Positions 1 to 7,361 of a stretch of 23,314 nt of DNA are shown here, piece after piece. Positions within the stretch are counted from its first letter, which is position 1. Each line of letters starts with the position of its first letter. Made by a program: the position numbers and the translations under genes. The notes below the pieces were generated by a model. That model ran no database searches. It had not been told where the DNA came from and saw nothing but the letters and a program-made list of their open reading frames with translations. This DNA is from an uncultured Propionibacteriaceae bacterium. GTDB taxonomy: Bacteria > Actinomycetota > Actinomycetes > Propionibacteriales > Propionibacteriaceae. The DNA is taken from NCBI GenBank assembly GCA_937965785.1, contig CALCKT010000058.1, forward strand, positions 1 to 23,314, given 5' to 3'.

Positions 1-54
1 TTTGAAGGGCAACAGGAATTTGCCGTGGATGTCGGCGAACACAGCGACCCGCAT
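1..54 (-). CDS. Metallophosphoesterase, N-terminal fragment (runs off the window)
   Basis: Only the first 18 codons are present; the gene continues beyond base 1. The N-terminus reads MRVAVFADIHGKFLLPFK. The D-x-H-G after a hydrophobic strand is the first metal-binding motif of calcineurin-like phosphoesterases. An AAGGAG ribosome-binding site lies about 10 bases upstream of the ATG at 54. It has the same orientation as the operon to its right and starts about 250 bp after that operon's last gene, so it could be co-transcribed or have its own promoter. Substrate cannot be judged from this fragment. Confidence 0.75.
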   Translation of the reverse strand, partial: MRVAVFADIHGKFLLPFK

Positions 55-79
55 GAGTCTCGGGCTCCTTTCCGTCTGA

Positions 80-135
80 CGGCGGGGCAACGGTAGCAGC
101 CGGGGAAGGCCTGCCGGATGGCGCCCTCCCCGCCG
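80..135 (-). promoter_or_regulatory. Nested inverted repeats in the leader of the metallophosphoesterase gene
   Basis: CGGCGGGG (80-87) and CCCCGCCG (128-135) are perfect 8-bp inverted repeats. Inside them GGGGAAGGC (102-110) pairs with GCCCTCCCC (123-131) with one mismatch. The two pairings share bases 128-131, so in RNA they would be mutually exclusive. The element lies just upstream of the ribosome-binding site of the gene starting at 54 and downstream of the lyase stop at 303. It could end the operon or shape the next gene's leader; there is no T-run to make a standard terminator. Confidence 0.3.
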
Positions 136-302
136 ATACGTTCTTCCTCGGCGCCGGTGGATCCCTGCTCGCCGCCGTAATGGATCAAGGGAATCCCCGC
201 GGATGAGCAGAATCGCCAGGGTCATGCCCATGCGCCGGCCCGGAGGAGGACCGGCAGGCCTTCATCGACGCCACTCCCGGCGACTGGGCCGCGATCCCGG
301 TC
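135..302 (+). pseudogene. Possible decayed carrier-protein (PCP/ACP-like) remnant
   Basis: The plus strand here has no intact gene, but its translation looks protein-like. Frame 3 gives DTFFLGAGGSLLAAVMDQG, resembling the 4'-phosphopantetheine attachment site of carrier domains (DxFFxLGGxSLLAA). The +1 frame then gives MSRIARVMPMRR, resembling helix 2 of such domains, and the original frame later gives EEDRQAFIDATPGDWAAIPV. A stop at 204 and apparent frame changes interrupt it. The resemblance is short and may be chance. Confidence 0.2.
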
Positions 303-1952
303 CTAGTCCTCCAGCAGGTCGTGGACCACGACCGAGAACTCTCCCCTGCCGATCGCCTCCGTCAACGCGTCGACCTCCGGGGTCAGGACCCGGTCCTGAT
401 CCAGCGGCGTGACCCGCGCCCGGAGCTGCTCGTGGATACGCGCCGATCCCGTTCCCAGCGGCAGTCCCCGCATTCGCTCCTCCAGCAGGTGAATGCCCTG
501 CCCGCTGATGACGAACAGGACCGCCAGGAGCTGGTCGAAGCGACGGCTGTTGGCCCGCAGACCGTTGACCGCGGCCATCGCCATGGTGTGGAAGTCCTCC
601 TGGCCGCCCTTGAGGGGGAAGGACAGGGCCCCGACGGGGTTCGCGAGCAGCTGGATCTCGGGGATCAGGGCGGCCGCGCTGGTGTGCAGCAGGAGCATGC
701 CGGAATTGATCCCGACCTCCCCTCCGCTCAGTCCGGCGGGAAGTCCGTGGCTCCAGCCGTCGTGCAGCAGCCGGGCCGCCAGGTCCTTGGTCAACACCGC
801 CAACCGCGCCAGGCAGCTGTTCACCGACTGCGCCGCGTGCCCCAGCACCGTCGCATCCCAGTTGCCGCCGGAGAGGAACTCGTGGCCCTCACCCGTGTAG
901 TCGGGGATCAGCAGCGGATTGCAGGTCGACGAGTTGGCCTCGCGGGTGACGTCCTCCCGGGCCCGTTCCAGTTCCCGCAGGATGATGCCGATCTGGTGCG
1001 GCACAGACCGGACCGAGGTTGGGTCCTGGATGCGCGGAGCGGTCTCGCCCGCGCGGCGTCTGCCCTCGTTCGTCGTCCACTGGCTGTCGCCGATGAGTCG
1101 CAGGATCAGGTCGTTGGCCTGCATCTCCCAGGGCATGTGCCGTTCGGCGTGGATCCTCGGGTCGAAGGCGTTTCGTTCCACCCGCACCGCCTCGCAGAAC
1201 AACGCGAACGCACCCAGGAAGGTCTCGACCTGCCGGTAGACCTCCTCGACGGCCAGCGCCAGGTGGGCCGTCAGCACCGCCGACCCCGAGATCAGCGCGA
1301 TCGCCTCCCCCGGGGCCAGTTGGAACTCGACGTCTCGTCCCATGGCCGCCCACGCCTGCGGTGCGCAGCGTTCCTCGCCGTCGTCGCCCCGCACCCTTCC
1401 CGCGACGTCCCCGGTCAGCGCGAGCCCGGCGGCCGCCATGGGTTGGAGGTCTCCGGTGCCCATCGAACCGGTGCCGGGCAGCACCGGGATGAGCCCCAGG
1501 TTGACGGCGTCGTTCATTCGCTCGACCAGTTCGGGACGGGCCCCGGAGGTGCCCCTGGCGAGGCAGTTCGCGCGGATGATCAGGGCCAGTCGCGACACCC
1601 TGCGCGGCAGCTCCTCGCCCAGACCGGTGCTGTGCGAACGCAGCACATTGACCTGGAACCGGAGCTGTTCCTCGGGTTCCAGCCGCCGGTCCTTGAACGG
1701 CCCGAGCGCCTGGTTCCAGCCGTAGACCCTCATCCCGGGGTCCGATTCCAGGATCTCCAGCCCCACCTCCCGGGCGCGCCGCATCTGGCCGCGGGAGACG
1801 GGATCCAGCGCGACCTCCACGCGTTCGGCCTTCAGCGCCGAGGCCAGGTCACGCCAGGTCAGGGAGGCGCCGTTGAGGGTGAGCCGGAGCGCTCCGTTCC
1901 CGGTCCGGGGCCGCTCCTTGGAGTTCTCATACCTGTGCACGGGTTCCGCCAT
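303..1952 (-). CDS. Histidine/aromatic ammonia-lyase superfamily protein with altered MIO triad; candidate (S-methyl)ergothionase
   Basis: The 549-aa protein has the HAL/PAL fold signatures: YGWN (Y77, matching the catalytic tyrosine of HAL), RSHSTGLGE (H107), RANCLARGTSG, the loop GSMGTGDL, GEAIALISG, QDPTSVRS, NSSTCNP and QEDFHTM. In HAL the loop reads GSVGASGDL and Ala-Ser-Gly cyclises to the MIO electrophile. Here the aligned triad is G165-T166-G167, with no serine. The tyrosine of HAL's QDPYS motif is threonine. An enzyme without MIO would need a better leaving group than ammonia, for example trimethylamine from a betaine. It overlaps the upstream DUF917 gene by 26 bp and ends the operon. 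From context I infer release of trimethylamine from ergothioneine or S-methyl-ergothioneine to give (S-methyl)thiourocanate. Family membership is certain; substrate is inferred. Confidence 0.85.
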   Translation of the reverse strand: MAEPVHRYENSKERPRTGNGALRLTLNGASLTWRDLASALKAERVEVALDPVSRGQMRRAREVGLEILESDPGMRVYGWNQALGPFKDRRLEPEEQLRFQVNVLRSHSTGLGEELPRRVSRLALIIRANCLARGTSGARPELVERMNDAVNLGLIPVLPGTGSMGTGDLQPMAAAGLALTGDVAGRVRGDDGEERCAPQAWAAMGRDVEFQLAPGEAIALISGSAVLTAHLALAVEEVYRQVETFLGAFALFCEAVRVERNAFDPRIHAERHMPWEMQANDLILRLIGDSQWTTNEGRRRAGETAPRIQDPTSVRSVPHQIGIILRELERAREDVTREANSSTCNPLLIPDYTGEGHEFLSGGNWDATVLGHAAQSVNSCLARLAVLTKDLAARLLHDGWSHGLPAGLSGGEVGINSGMLLLHTSAAALIPEIQLLANPVGALSFPLKGGQEDFHTMAMAAVNGLRANSRRFDQLLAVLFVISGQGIHLLEERMRGLPLGTGSARIHEQLRARVTPLDQDRVLTPEVDALTEAIGRGEFSVVVHDLLED

Positions 1953-3048
1953 CCGGGGTTTCCCGGCGTTCCGGGAGGTATTTCAGGAATTCGATGCCCA
2001 TGATGTCCTCGCACTCCCCGACTGCGACGCGGTCCACCGCCGACGACGACAGCGGCAGTTTCGTGGCGTCCACCTTCACCAGGACCACATCACGCCCCGC
2101 GACGGCGTCCTTCACCGCCAGCGGCAGCCCGTTGGCCTTCCGGAGGATGAAGATGGTGTCCGGGTAGGTGGAAACACGTCCGGAAGGGCCGTCGATGGCC
2201 ATGTACTCGTTGAGATAGGGGACGGTATGTTCGCCGATCCGGAAGGTGCCGTGGTCCCAGCCTCCCCTGGTGACCAGGTCGACCTCGTGGGTGAGCGGCC
2301 CCTCGTCGACGATCTCGCCGCCGAGGAAATCCACCACCGTCCCGGTGACGCGTTTCCCTGCCCGGGACCTGCCCGCCCCGGCCTCCTCCATGGCCCTGCC
2401 CAGGTCGAGGGCCAGGGAGATCACACCCAGCGCGGCGTGTTCCCTCACCCAGCCCAGTTCGACGGGGTTGCGGGCCGAGGCGATGAATCCCCCGGAGCGC
2501 ACCGAGATGTCGCGCAGCACGTCATCACAGGTGTCGACGCGACCGATGTTGATGCTCAGGAGGTGCCCGTGGCGGGCCCGGTTGCCGCCGGAGACCACCT
2601 GGATGGTTTCGTACCCCTCTCGGGTGGTGAGCCCGAGGGAGCCGAGTTTCCCGGTGGGGTGGGCACGCACATCTCCGGCCGCGTCCAGGACCTTCACGCC
2701 GAGCGCCGACGACTGGATCCAGCCGTTGAGGGTGGTGGAGTAGCCGTTCTGCCCGGTGATGACTGCGGCGATGGGGTGGGGGGACAGTTCGATCAATTTC
2801 CGCAGCGCGTCGACGTAGTCGATGGGCCGGATCTCCCAGTCGGGGGCGGCCGGGGCGCCGATCGCGGCGACGGTGGCCACCCAGGAGTCCTCCGGCAACT
2901 CGTCGACGCCGGCCAGCACGGGACGGTTGAGGGTGGTGGCCATCCGTCCCATCAGCTCACCGTGGTCCTGCCAGCCCCCGCCTCCGCAGGCGAAGACACC
3001 CCCGCCGAGAACGGCCCAGCGGGCGTCATCAATGGTCAGTTCACGCAT
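1927..3048 (-). CDS. DUF917 family protein; candidate (S-methyl)thiohydantoin desulfurase
   Basis: This 373-aa protein has the DUF917 layout: an N-terminal glycine-rich motif (LGGGVFACGGGG, residues 14-25), a mixed central region with VITGQNGYST, and a C-terminal domain with GTVVDFLGGEIVDE and NEYMAID. In Pfam the family is now named S-Me-THD, after enzymes that remove the sulfur substituent of a thiohydantoin in ergothioneine-type catabolism; this is from memory. The ATG at 3048 has an AAGGAA site about 9 bases upstream, 27 bp after the urocanase homologue. The urocanase reaction on a thiourocanate would yield this enzyme's expected substrate, so the gene order matches the reaction order. 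Cys21 in the glycine loop is unusual; I remember glycine or alanine there. DUF917 genes also accompany hydantoinases, so another ring substrate remains possible. Confidence 0.8.
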   Translation of the reverse strand: MRELTIDDARWAVLGGGVFACGGGGWQDHGELMGRMATTLNRPVLAGVDELPEDSWVATVAAIGAPAAPDWEIRPIDYVDALRKLIELSPHPIAAVITGQNGYSTTLNGWIQSSALGVKVLDAAGDVRAHPTGKLGSLGLTTREGYETIQVVSGGNRARHGHLLSINIGRVDTCDDVLRDISVRSGGFIASARNPVELGWVREHAALGVISLALDLGRAMEEAGAGRSRAGKRVTGTVVDFLGGEIVDEGPLTHEVDLVTRGGWDHGTFRIGEHTVPYLNEYMAIDGPSGRVSTYPDTIFILRKANGLPLAVKDAVAGRDVVLVKVDATKLPLSSSAVDRVAVGECEDIMGIEFLKYLPERRETPDGGTRAQV

Positions 3049-3075
3049 TTCGATTTCCTTCCGGGTCGGTCCGGG

Positions 3076-4752
3076 TCAGTTCCGGATCAGGTTGAGGGGT
3101 GCGCCGTGCGCGCCGGGTTCGTGGGATCGTTGCACCGCGTCGAGGGCGTCCTCGTAGCCCGCGGTGGCGTGGCGGATGACCCCGATTCCGGAGTCGAGGT
3201 CGAGGGCCTGGCGAAGCCTGGTGGCCGCCGCCCCGGTGCCGTCGGCGACGACGGTGACCCCCGCCGACTGCATCCACCCGGAGTAGCCGCCGCCCCCGGA
3301 GTGAACCGCCACCAGGTCGGCCCCGCCTGCGGCCAGCAGCATGGCGTCGAGGATGGGCCAGTCCGTCACACCGTCGGAGTCGTCGCGCATGCCCTCGGTG
3401 CCGATCCTGGGGTGGGTCATGCCGGCCGAATCCAGGTGGTCGCGGCTGAAGGCGACCGGCGCGCTGATCCGTCCGTCGGCGACGGCCTCGTTGACTGCGA
3501 GGGCCAGGGCCGAGCGTTCCCCGTACCCGAGCCAGCAGGACCGGGCGGGCAGGCCCTGGGCGGGGATGTGGCGGCGCGCCAGGCCGATCCACCGGGCGAT
3601 CTCGGGGCGTTCGGGAAACATCCTCGCCGCCAGGTCGTCGACCACCGCGAGGTCGTTGTCGTCGCCGGAGAGGATCATCCACCGGAAGGGACCGATGCCG
3701 CGGCTGAACAGCGGCCGCAGATAGCCCTCCATGAAACCGGGGATCTCCGCGAAAACCCGCTGCCTCTCGGTCTCGCCGAGGACGTGGGAGGCCTGCACCC
3801 TGAGGTTGTTTCCGTTCTCGAACACCACCGATCCGCGCTGCCCCAGGGCGAGCATGGCCCGCACCTGGGCGGCCATGGATGCGCGGGCGTCGCGTTCCAC
3901 CTGTTCCGGGTCGGTTTCACGGGCCTCGGCCCACGACCCGAGGGTGTAGCCGGATGGCAGGTAGCCGTAGCGGGCGTCGTGGGCGGCGGTCTGGTCGGTC
4001 ACGATGTCGGGACGCGCTCCGCTGGCCACCACGGCGGGGAACACGTCGGCGGCGTTGCCCAGCAGCCCGACGGCGACGGGCCGTCGTTCAGTGATCGCCG
4101 CGGAGATCGTCGCCAAGGCACCGTCGAGGTCGTCAAGCACCAGGTCGATGCCGCCGGCGGCCTCAAGCTTCGCGAGTTTCGCGGGATCGGCCTCCACCAC
4201 CAGAGTGGACAACCCCAGCATCCGCGCCGAGATCGGCTGGGAGGAGCCCATGCCTCCCAGCCCCGCGGTGAGCACCCAGCGGTGCGGGGCGGCCGACTCC
4301 CGGAAGTGTTTTTCCAGGGCGGCACGCAGCAGCTCGTAGGTGCCTCCCAGCACACCCTGCCTGCCGATGTACTGCCAGGCGGCGGCCGTCAGCCCACCCC
4401 AGATCGTCTTGTGTTCCGCAAGCCGGGAGTAAAACCTCTCCTCGGTGGCCCAGTTCCCCACGGTGTTGTTCACCGCCGAGACCACCATCGGGGCTGCGGC
4501 GTGGGTGTTCAGCACCGCCACGGGCCTTCCGGTCTGGAGCACCAGGGTCTGGTCCTCCCCGAGGTGTTGCAGGGCATCGACGATCCGCCGGTGGGCTTCC
4601 CAGTCCTTGGCGGCCTTCCCGATGGATGCGTAGACCACCAGCTCCTCGGGTCTTTCCCCCACCTCGAGGACGTTCTCCAGCAGCCGGAGCAGCGCCTCGG
4701 CCCGCCAGTTCCGACAGCGCAGCTCGGTTCCCCTACGGGCCGTGACGGTCAT
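3076..4752 (-). CDS. Urocanate hydratase family protein; candidate (S-methyl)thiourocanate hydratase
   Basis: The 558-aa length matches urocanases. Landmarks are YASIGKAAKDW (41-51), QTGRPVAVLNTH (73-84), the NAD-binding loop GLGGMGSSQP (164-173), FRWMILSGD (356-364), RSCWLGYGER (404-413, with C406 at the position of the essential urocanase cysteine), SRDHLDS (436-442) and GTEGMRDDSD (451-460). The urocanase HHGGGVG segment reads VHSGGGGYSG here (483-492), a difference near the substrate pocket. Urocanases use tightly bound NAD+ to add water across the urocanate side chain; homologues act on thiourocanate and S-methyl thiourocanate. Start ATG 4752 has AAAGGAA about 7 bases upstream, 15 bp after the preceding gene. 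No hutI or hutG accompanies it and a DUF917 gene follows, arguing for a sulfur-bearing substrate. Urocanate itself cannot be excluded. Confidence 0.85.
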   Translation of the reverse strand: MTVTARRGTELRCRNWRAEALLRLLENVLEVGERPEELVVYASIGKAAKDWEAHRRIVDALQHLGEDQTLVLQTGRPVAVLNTHAAAPMVVSAVNNTVGNWATEERFYSRLAEHKTIWGGLTAAAWQYIGRQGVLGGTYELLRAALEKHFRESAAPHRWVLTAGLGGMGSSQPISARMLGLSTLVVEADPAKLAKLEAAGGIDLVLDDLDGALATISAAITERRPVAVGLLGNAADVFPAVVASGARPDIVTDQTAAHDARYGYLPSGYTLGSWAEARETDPEQVERDARASMAAQVRAMLALGQRGSVVFENGNNLRVQASHVLGETERQRVFAEIPGFMEGYLRPLFSRGIGPFRWMILSGDDNDLAVVDDLAARMFPERPEIARWIGLARRHIPAQGLPARSCWLGYGERSALALAVNEAVADGRISAPVAFSRDHLDSAGMTHPRIGTEGMRDDSDGVTDWPILDAMLLAAGGADLVAVHSGGGGYSGWMQSAGVTVVADGTGAAATRLRQALDLDSGIGVIRHATAGYEDALDAVQRSHEPGAHGAPLNLIRN

Positions 4753-4767
4753 TGCTGTTCCTTTCGT

Positions 4768-5709
4768 TCAGTACGTGAGGGCGATGTCCACACCCCTCCT
4801 GAGACCGACGAGGGTCAGGGGGTTGATGTCGGAGTGGAGGGTGCAGTTGGGTGCCACTATCAGGCGGTCGCCCGCGGCGCGACGCGCCTGGACGACGTGT
4901 GCGGCCGCCTCGCTGGGGGTCCAGTAGAGGCTGGTGAGCTCGTCGATCCCGACCATCGGCACCCAGCCGTAGCGACTCGTGGCCTCGGGAATGGTCGGGG
5001 CCGATGCCTTGTCGGACCAGCTCAGTACCTCGACAGGGTAGTCGGCGATCAGCTCCGGGTCGGCGTCCTCGCCGTGCAGGTGCGCGATCCGCACCAGCGA
5101 CGGGGCGGCGGCCAACACCTGGATGTCGTAGGGGGCAACCCAGTCGCGGAACTGTTCGGGGGTCAGTCCGAAGCTGGTGGCGTCCCTGCTGGCCCCGTTG
5201 ACTGCGACGAACAATGCATCGACGCCGAACCCGTCCAGCCCGGCCGCGTAGCGCGCCAGGGCGTCGGCGACCCGGGAGATGGTGCGGTGCGCGAGAGCCG
5301 GATCCGCCTTGAAGTACTCGATGACGCTGCCGCCCAGGGCCCTGACGAGAGCCTGGGTGGGTGAGAACACCGTCTCGATGACGGCGGCCTCGGGCGCGGC
5401 GGCGCGGATCAGTTCCAGCACCTCGTGCTGCCTGGCCTGGCTGTCGAGCAGCACCCCGGGATCGGCCAGGACGTCGTCGAGCTGCGCGGGGTCGGTGATC
5501 TCCTCGAGCCCCTCGGGCAGGTCGATGCGGTAGTCGTGCATGACCTTGATGAAGTCCCAGTCGTAGTCGCGGTAGAAATTCAGGTGGGCCTCGGCCACCT
5601 GCTGCGGGCTCCATCTCGCCGATCCGTAGTGCACCCAGGCCCCGACCGGGGGCCGGTCGGTGGTTCCGCCCCGGGCGGCGGTCAGGAATCGGTCACGTTT
5701 GGTCGTCAT
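4768..5709 (-). CDS. Uroporphyrinogen decarboxylase/MtaA-fold protein, likely a zinc-dependent methyltransferase-type enzyme
   Basis: The 313-aa protein has the URO-D family TIM-barrel pattern: an N-terminal RDRFLTAARGGTTDRPPVGAW segment split over residues 5-25, YDWDFIKVMHDY (49-60), HLHGED (210-215), EVLSWSD (227-233) and a C-terminal APNCTLHSD (286-294). Corrinoid methyltransferases of this fold bind zinc through H-x-C...C. Here the pattern is H210-x-H212...C289, so a metal site with a changed ligand is plausible. True HemE works in heme synthesis, but this copy lies inside a catabolic operon, overlapping livF by 17 bp. No corrinoid protein is encoded nearby. A role in demethylating the substrate or disposing of methanethiol or trimethylamine is possible but unproven. 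Confidence 0.7.
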   Translation of the reverse strand: MTTKRDRFLTAARGGTTDRPPVGAWVHYGSARWSPQQVAEAHLNFYRDYDWDFIKVMHDYRIDLPEGLEEITDPAQLDDVLADPGVLLDSQARQHEVLELIRAAAPEAAVIETVFSPTQALVRALGGSVIEYFKADPALAHRTISRVADALARYAAGLDGFGVDALFVAVNGASRDATSFGLTPEQFRDWVAPYDIQVLAAAPSLVRIAHLHGEDADPELIADYPVEVLSWSDKASAPTIPEATSRYGWVPMVGIDELTSLYWTPSEAAAHVVQARRAAGDRLIVAPNCTLHSDINPLTLVGLRRGVDIALTY

Positions 5710-6448
5710 CGTCGTCTCCGTTTCGTGTGGTGCGCCCCAGGTAGGCCTCCTGGACGCGTGGGTTGTCCAACAGTTCTCCGGCCGGTCCTTCGAGCACGAG
5801 GTTCCCGGTGGCCAGCACGTAGCCGTGGTGGGCGATGCTGAGGGCCAGCTCCGCCTGCTGTTCGACCATGAGCACGGCCAGCCCCAGGTCGGTGTTCAAC
5901 GCGGCAATGGTTTCGAGTACCTCGTCCACGAGACGAGGCGACAGGCCCATGGTCGGTTCGTCCATGCAGATCAGCCGGGGGCGGCTCATGAGGGCCCGGG
6001 CGAAGGCGAGCATCTGCTGTTCCCCGCCCGACATGGTCCCGGCCGCCTGGCGCCGCCGCTGCCCCAGGCGGGGGAAACGGTCGTACTGGGCGATGAGATC
6101 CTCACGAACACCCGCTTTGTCGCGCCGCGTGTAGGCGCCCATCAGGAGGTTCTCCTCCACGCTCATGGGCGCGAAGATGCGGCGCGCCTCCGGCACCGAG
6201 GCGATGCCCGAGGCCACCCTGCGTGAGGTCGGCCAGGTGGTGATGTCCTTCCCGTCCAGCAGCACCCTGCCCGCATCGGGGCGCACGAGCCCCAGGATGG
6301 TTTTCATGGTGGTGGACTTGCCCGATGCGTTGCCGCCGAGCAGCGAGACGATCCGCCCCGCCGGGACCGTCAGGTTCACGCCGTTCAGGGCCCTGGCCTG
6401 CCCGTAACTGACCTCCACTGCCTGCAGTTCCAGAAGCGCCTCAGTCAT
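5693..6448 (-). CDS. ABC transporter ATP-binding protein, LivF type
   Basis: This 251-aa cytoplasmic ATPase has Walker A GGNASGKS (38-45), signature SGGEQQ (140-145) and Walker B ICMDEP (160-165), in the LivF (branched-chain amino acid type) arrangement with SVPEARRIF before the signature. The Walker A loop, GGNASGKS instead of the more usual GANGAGKT, is a known variant of LivF-like proteins. It pairs with the LivG-type ATPase to power the fused permease. The start at 6448 overlaps the livG-like stop by 8 bp, and its end overlaps the URO-D-like gene by 17 bp, so translation is probably coupled. The substrate is inferred from operon context to be a histidine-derived betaine, not leucine. Confidence 0.9.
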   Translation of the reverse strand: MTEALLELQAVEVSYGQARALNGVNLTVPAGRIVSLLGGNASGKSTTMKTILGLVRPDAGRVLLDGKDITTWPTSRRVASGIASVPEARRIFAPMSVEENLLMGAYTRRDKAGVREDLIAQYDRFPRLGQRRRQAAGTMSGGEQQMLAFARALMSRPRLICMDEPTMGLSPRLVDEVLETIAALNTDLGLAVLMVEQQAELALSIAHHGYVLATGNLVLEGPAGELLDNPRVQEAYLGRTTRNGDDDDDQT

Positions 6449-7361
6449 CTTCCTCTCCTTCCCGGTCCTTCCGGGCCCGTTCCTCGCGGGCGCGGCGGCG
6501 GGCGTCCTCCGACCTGCCGAGGTAGGCCTCGATGACGGCCGGATCGTTCCTGACCTGTTCGGGTGGCCCCGAGGCGATCACGTGGCCGTCGTCCATCACC
6601 AGCACGTGGTCGGACAGCGTCATGACCAGGTCGAGTTTGTGTTCCACCAGCAGGATCGACTGCCCCGCAGCCTTCAGGCGGAGGAGCTGCTCCAGCATCT
6701 CGGCGGTCTCCGACTGGTTCATTCCCGCGGTCGGTTCATCGAGGACCAGCAGGGTTGGTTCTCCCGCGAGGGCGCGGGCGATCTCGGTGCGCCGCCGGTT
6801 CGCGTAGCTGAGGGTGTGGGCCAGGTCGTCGGCGCGGTTGCCGAGGCGTTCCGGGAACCTGTCGATCCCTGCCTCCACTCGCCGCCTGATCGTTTCGCGT
6901 TCCTTCCCCACCCCGGGCAGGGGCAGCAGCGCCGCCAGCACCTCCCCGAGCAGCGGCAACCAGCCCAGCAACCACCGCAGGACGGGGATCTCCGTCAGGC
7001 GTTTCAGGGGACGGTGGGCCCTCAACTCGCGGTGCAGCCCAACGGAGATGTTCTCCGCGACGGTCAGGTTCCCGAAGACGCGGCCGTTCTGGAAGGTCCG
7101 CAGCACCCCGGCCGTTGCGACCTGCTCGGGATGGCGGGCCGCCACCACGTGGCCACGGATCACGATCCTCCCGGAGTTCGGCCGCAGCACCCCCGTCACC
7201 AGGTTGAGGGTGGTGGTCTTGCCGGAGCCGTTGGGGCCGATGATCGCCACCGTCTGTCCCGGGGCCACCTCCAGGTCGACACCGGCGACGGCGTGCACCC
7301 CCTCGAAGTGGCGGTGCAGACCGGTTGCCCTCAGCACGGGCGTGGTTGGTGTGGTCATCAT
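6441..7361 (-). CDS. ABC transporter ATP-binding protein, LivG type
   Basis: The 306-aa protein starts Met-Met at 7361, preceded by GAGGAG and overlapping the permease stop by 4 bp. A longer open frame extends to 8258 but lies antisense-free inside the permease gene and is not used. Walker A is GPNGSGKT (42-49), the signature is LSYANRRR (183-190, the LivG-type variant of LSGGQ) and Walker B is LLVLDEPTAGMN (203-214). Residues about 110-155 form a longer, leucine-rich insertion than typical LivG, and the C-terminus is a charged tail rich in Arg and Glu. It forms the ATPase pair with the LivF-type protein. Confidence 0.9.
   Translation of the reverse strand: MMTTPTTPVLRATGLHRHFEGVHAVAGVDLEVAPGQTVAIIGPNGSGKTTTLNLVTGVLRPNSGRIVIRGHVVAARHPEQVATAGVLRTFQNGRVFGNLTVAENISVGLHRELRAHRPLKRLTEIPVLRWLLGWLPLLGEVLAALLPLPGVGKERETIRRRVEAGIDRFPERLGNRADDLAHTLSYANRRRTEIARALAGEPTLLVLDEPTAGMNQSETAEMLEQLLRLKAAGQSILLVEHKLDLVMTLSDHVLVMDDGHVIASGPPEQVRNDPAVIEAYLGRSEDARRRAREERARKDREGEEDD

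Noticed and set aside
303..4752. A plain histidine utilisation (hut) operon
   Set aside because: hutI and hutG are absent from the window, DUF917 and URO-D genes sit between, the lyase lacks the Ala-Ser-Gly triad, and the leader encodes polycysteine. Still worth excluding by assay.
1873..5364. A 1163-codon open frame on the plus strand, and similar long plus-strand frames at 321-2003, 6582-7586 and 19197-21854
   Set aside because: They lie opposite well-supported minus-strand genes. Their translations are rich in Gly, Arg, Pro, His and Gln without domain motifs, as expected for antisense frames in high-GC DNA.
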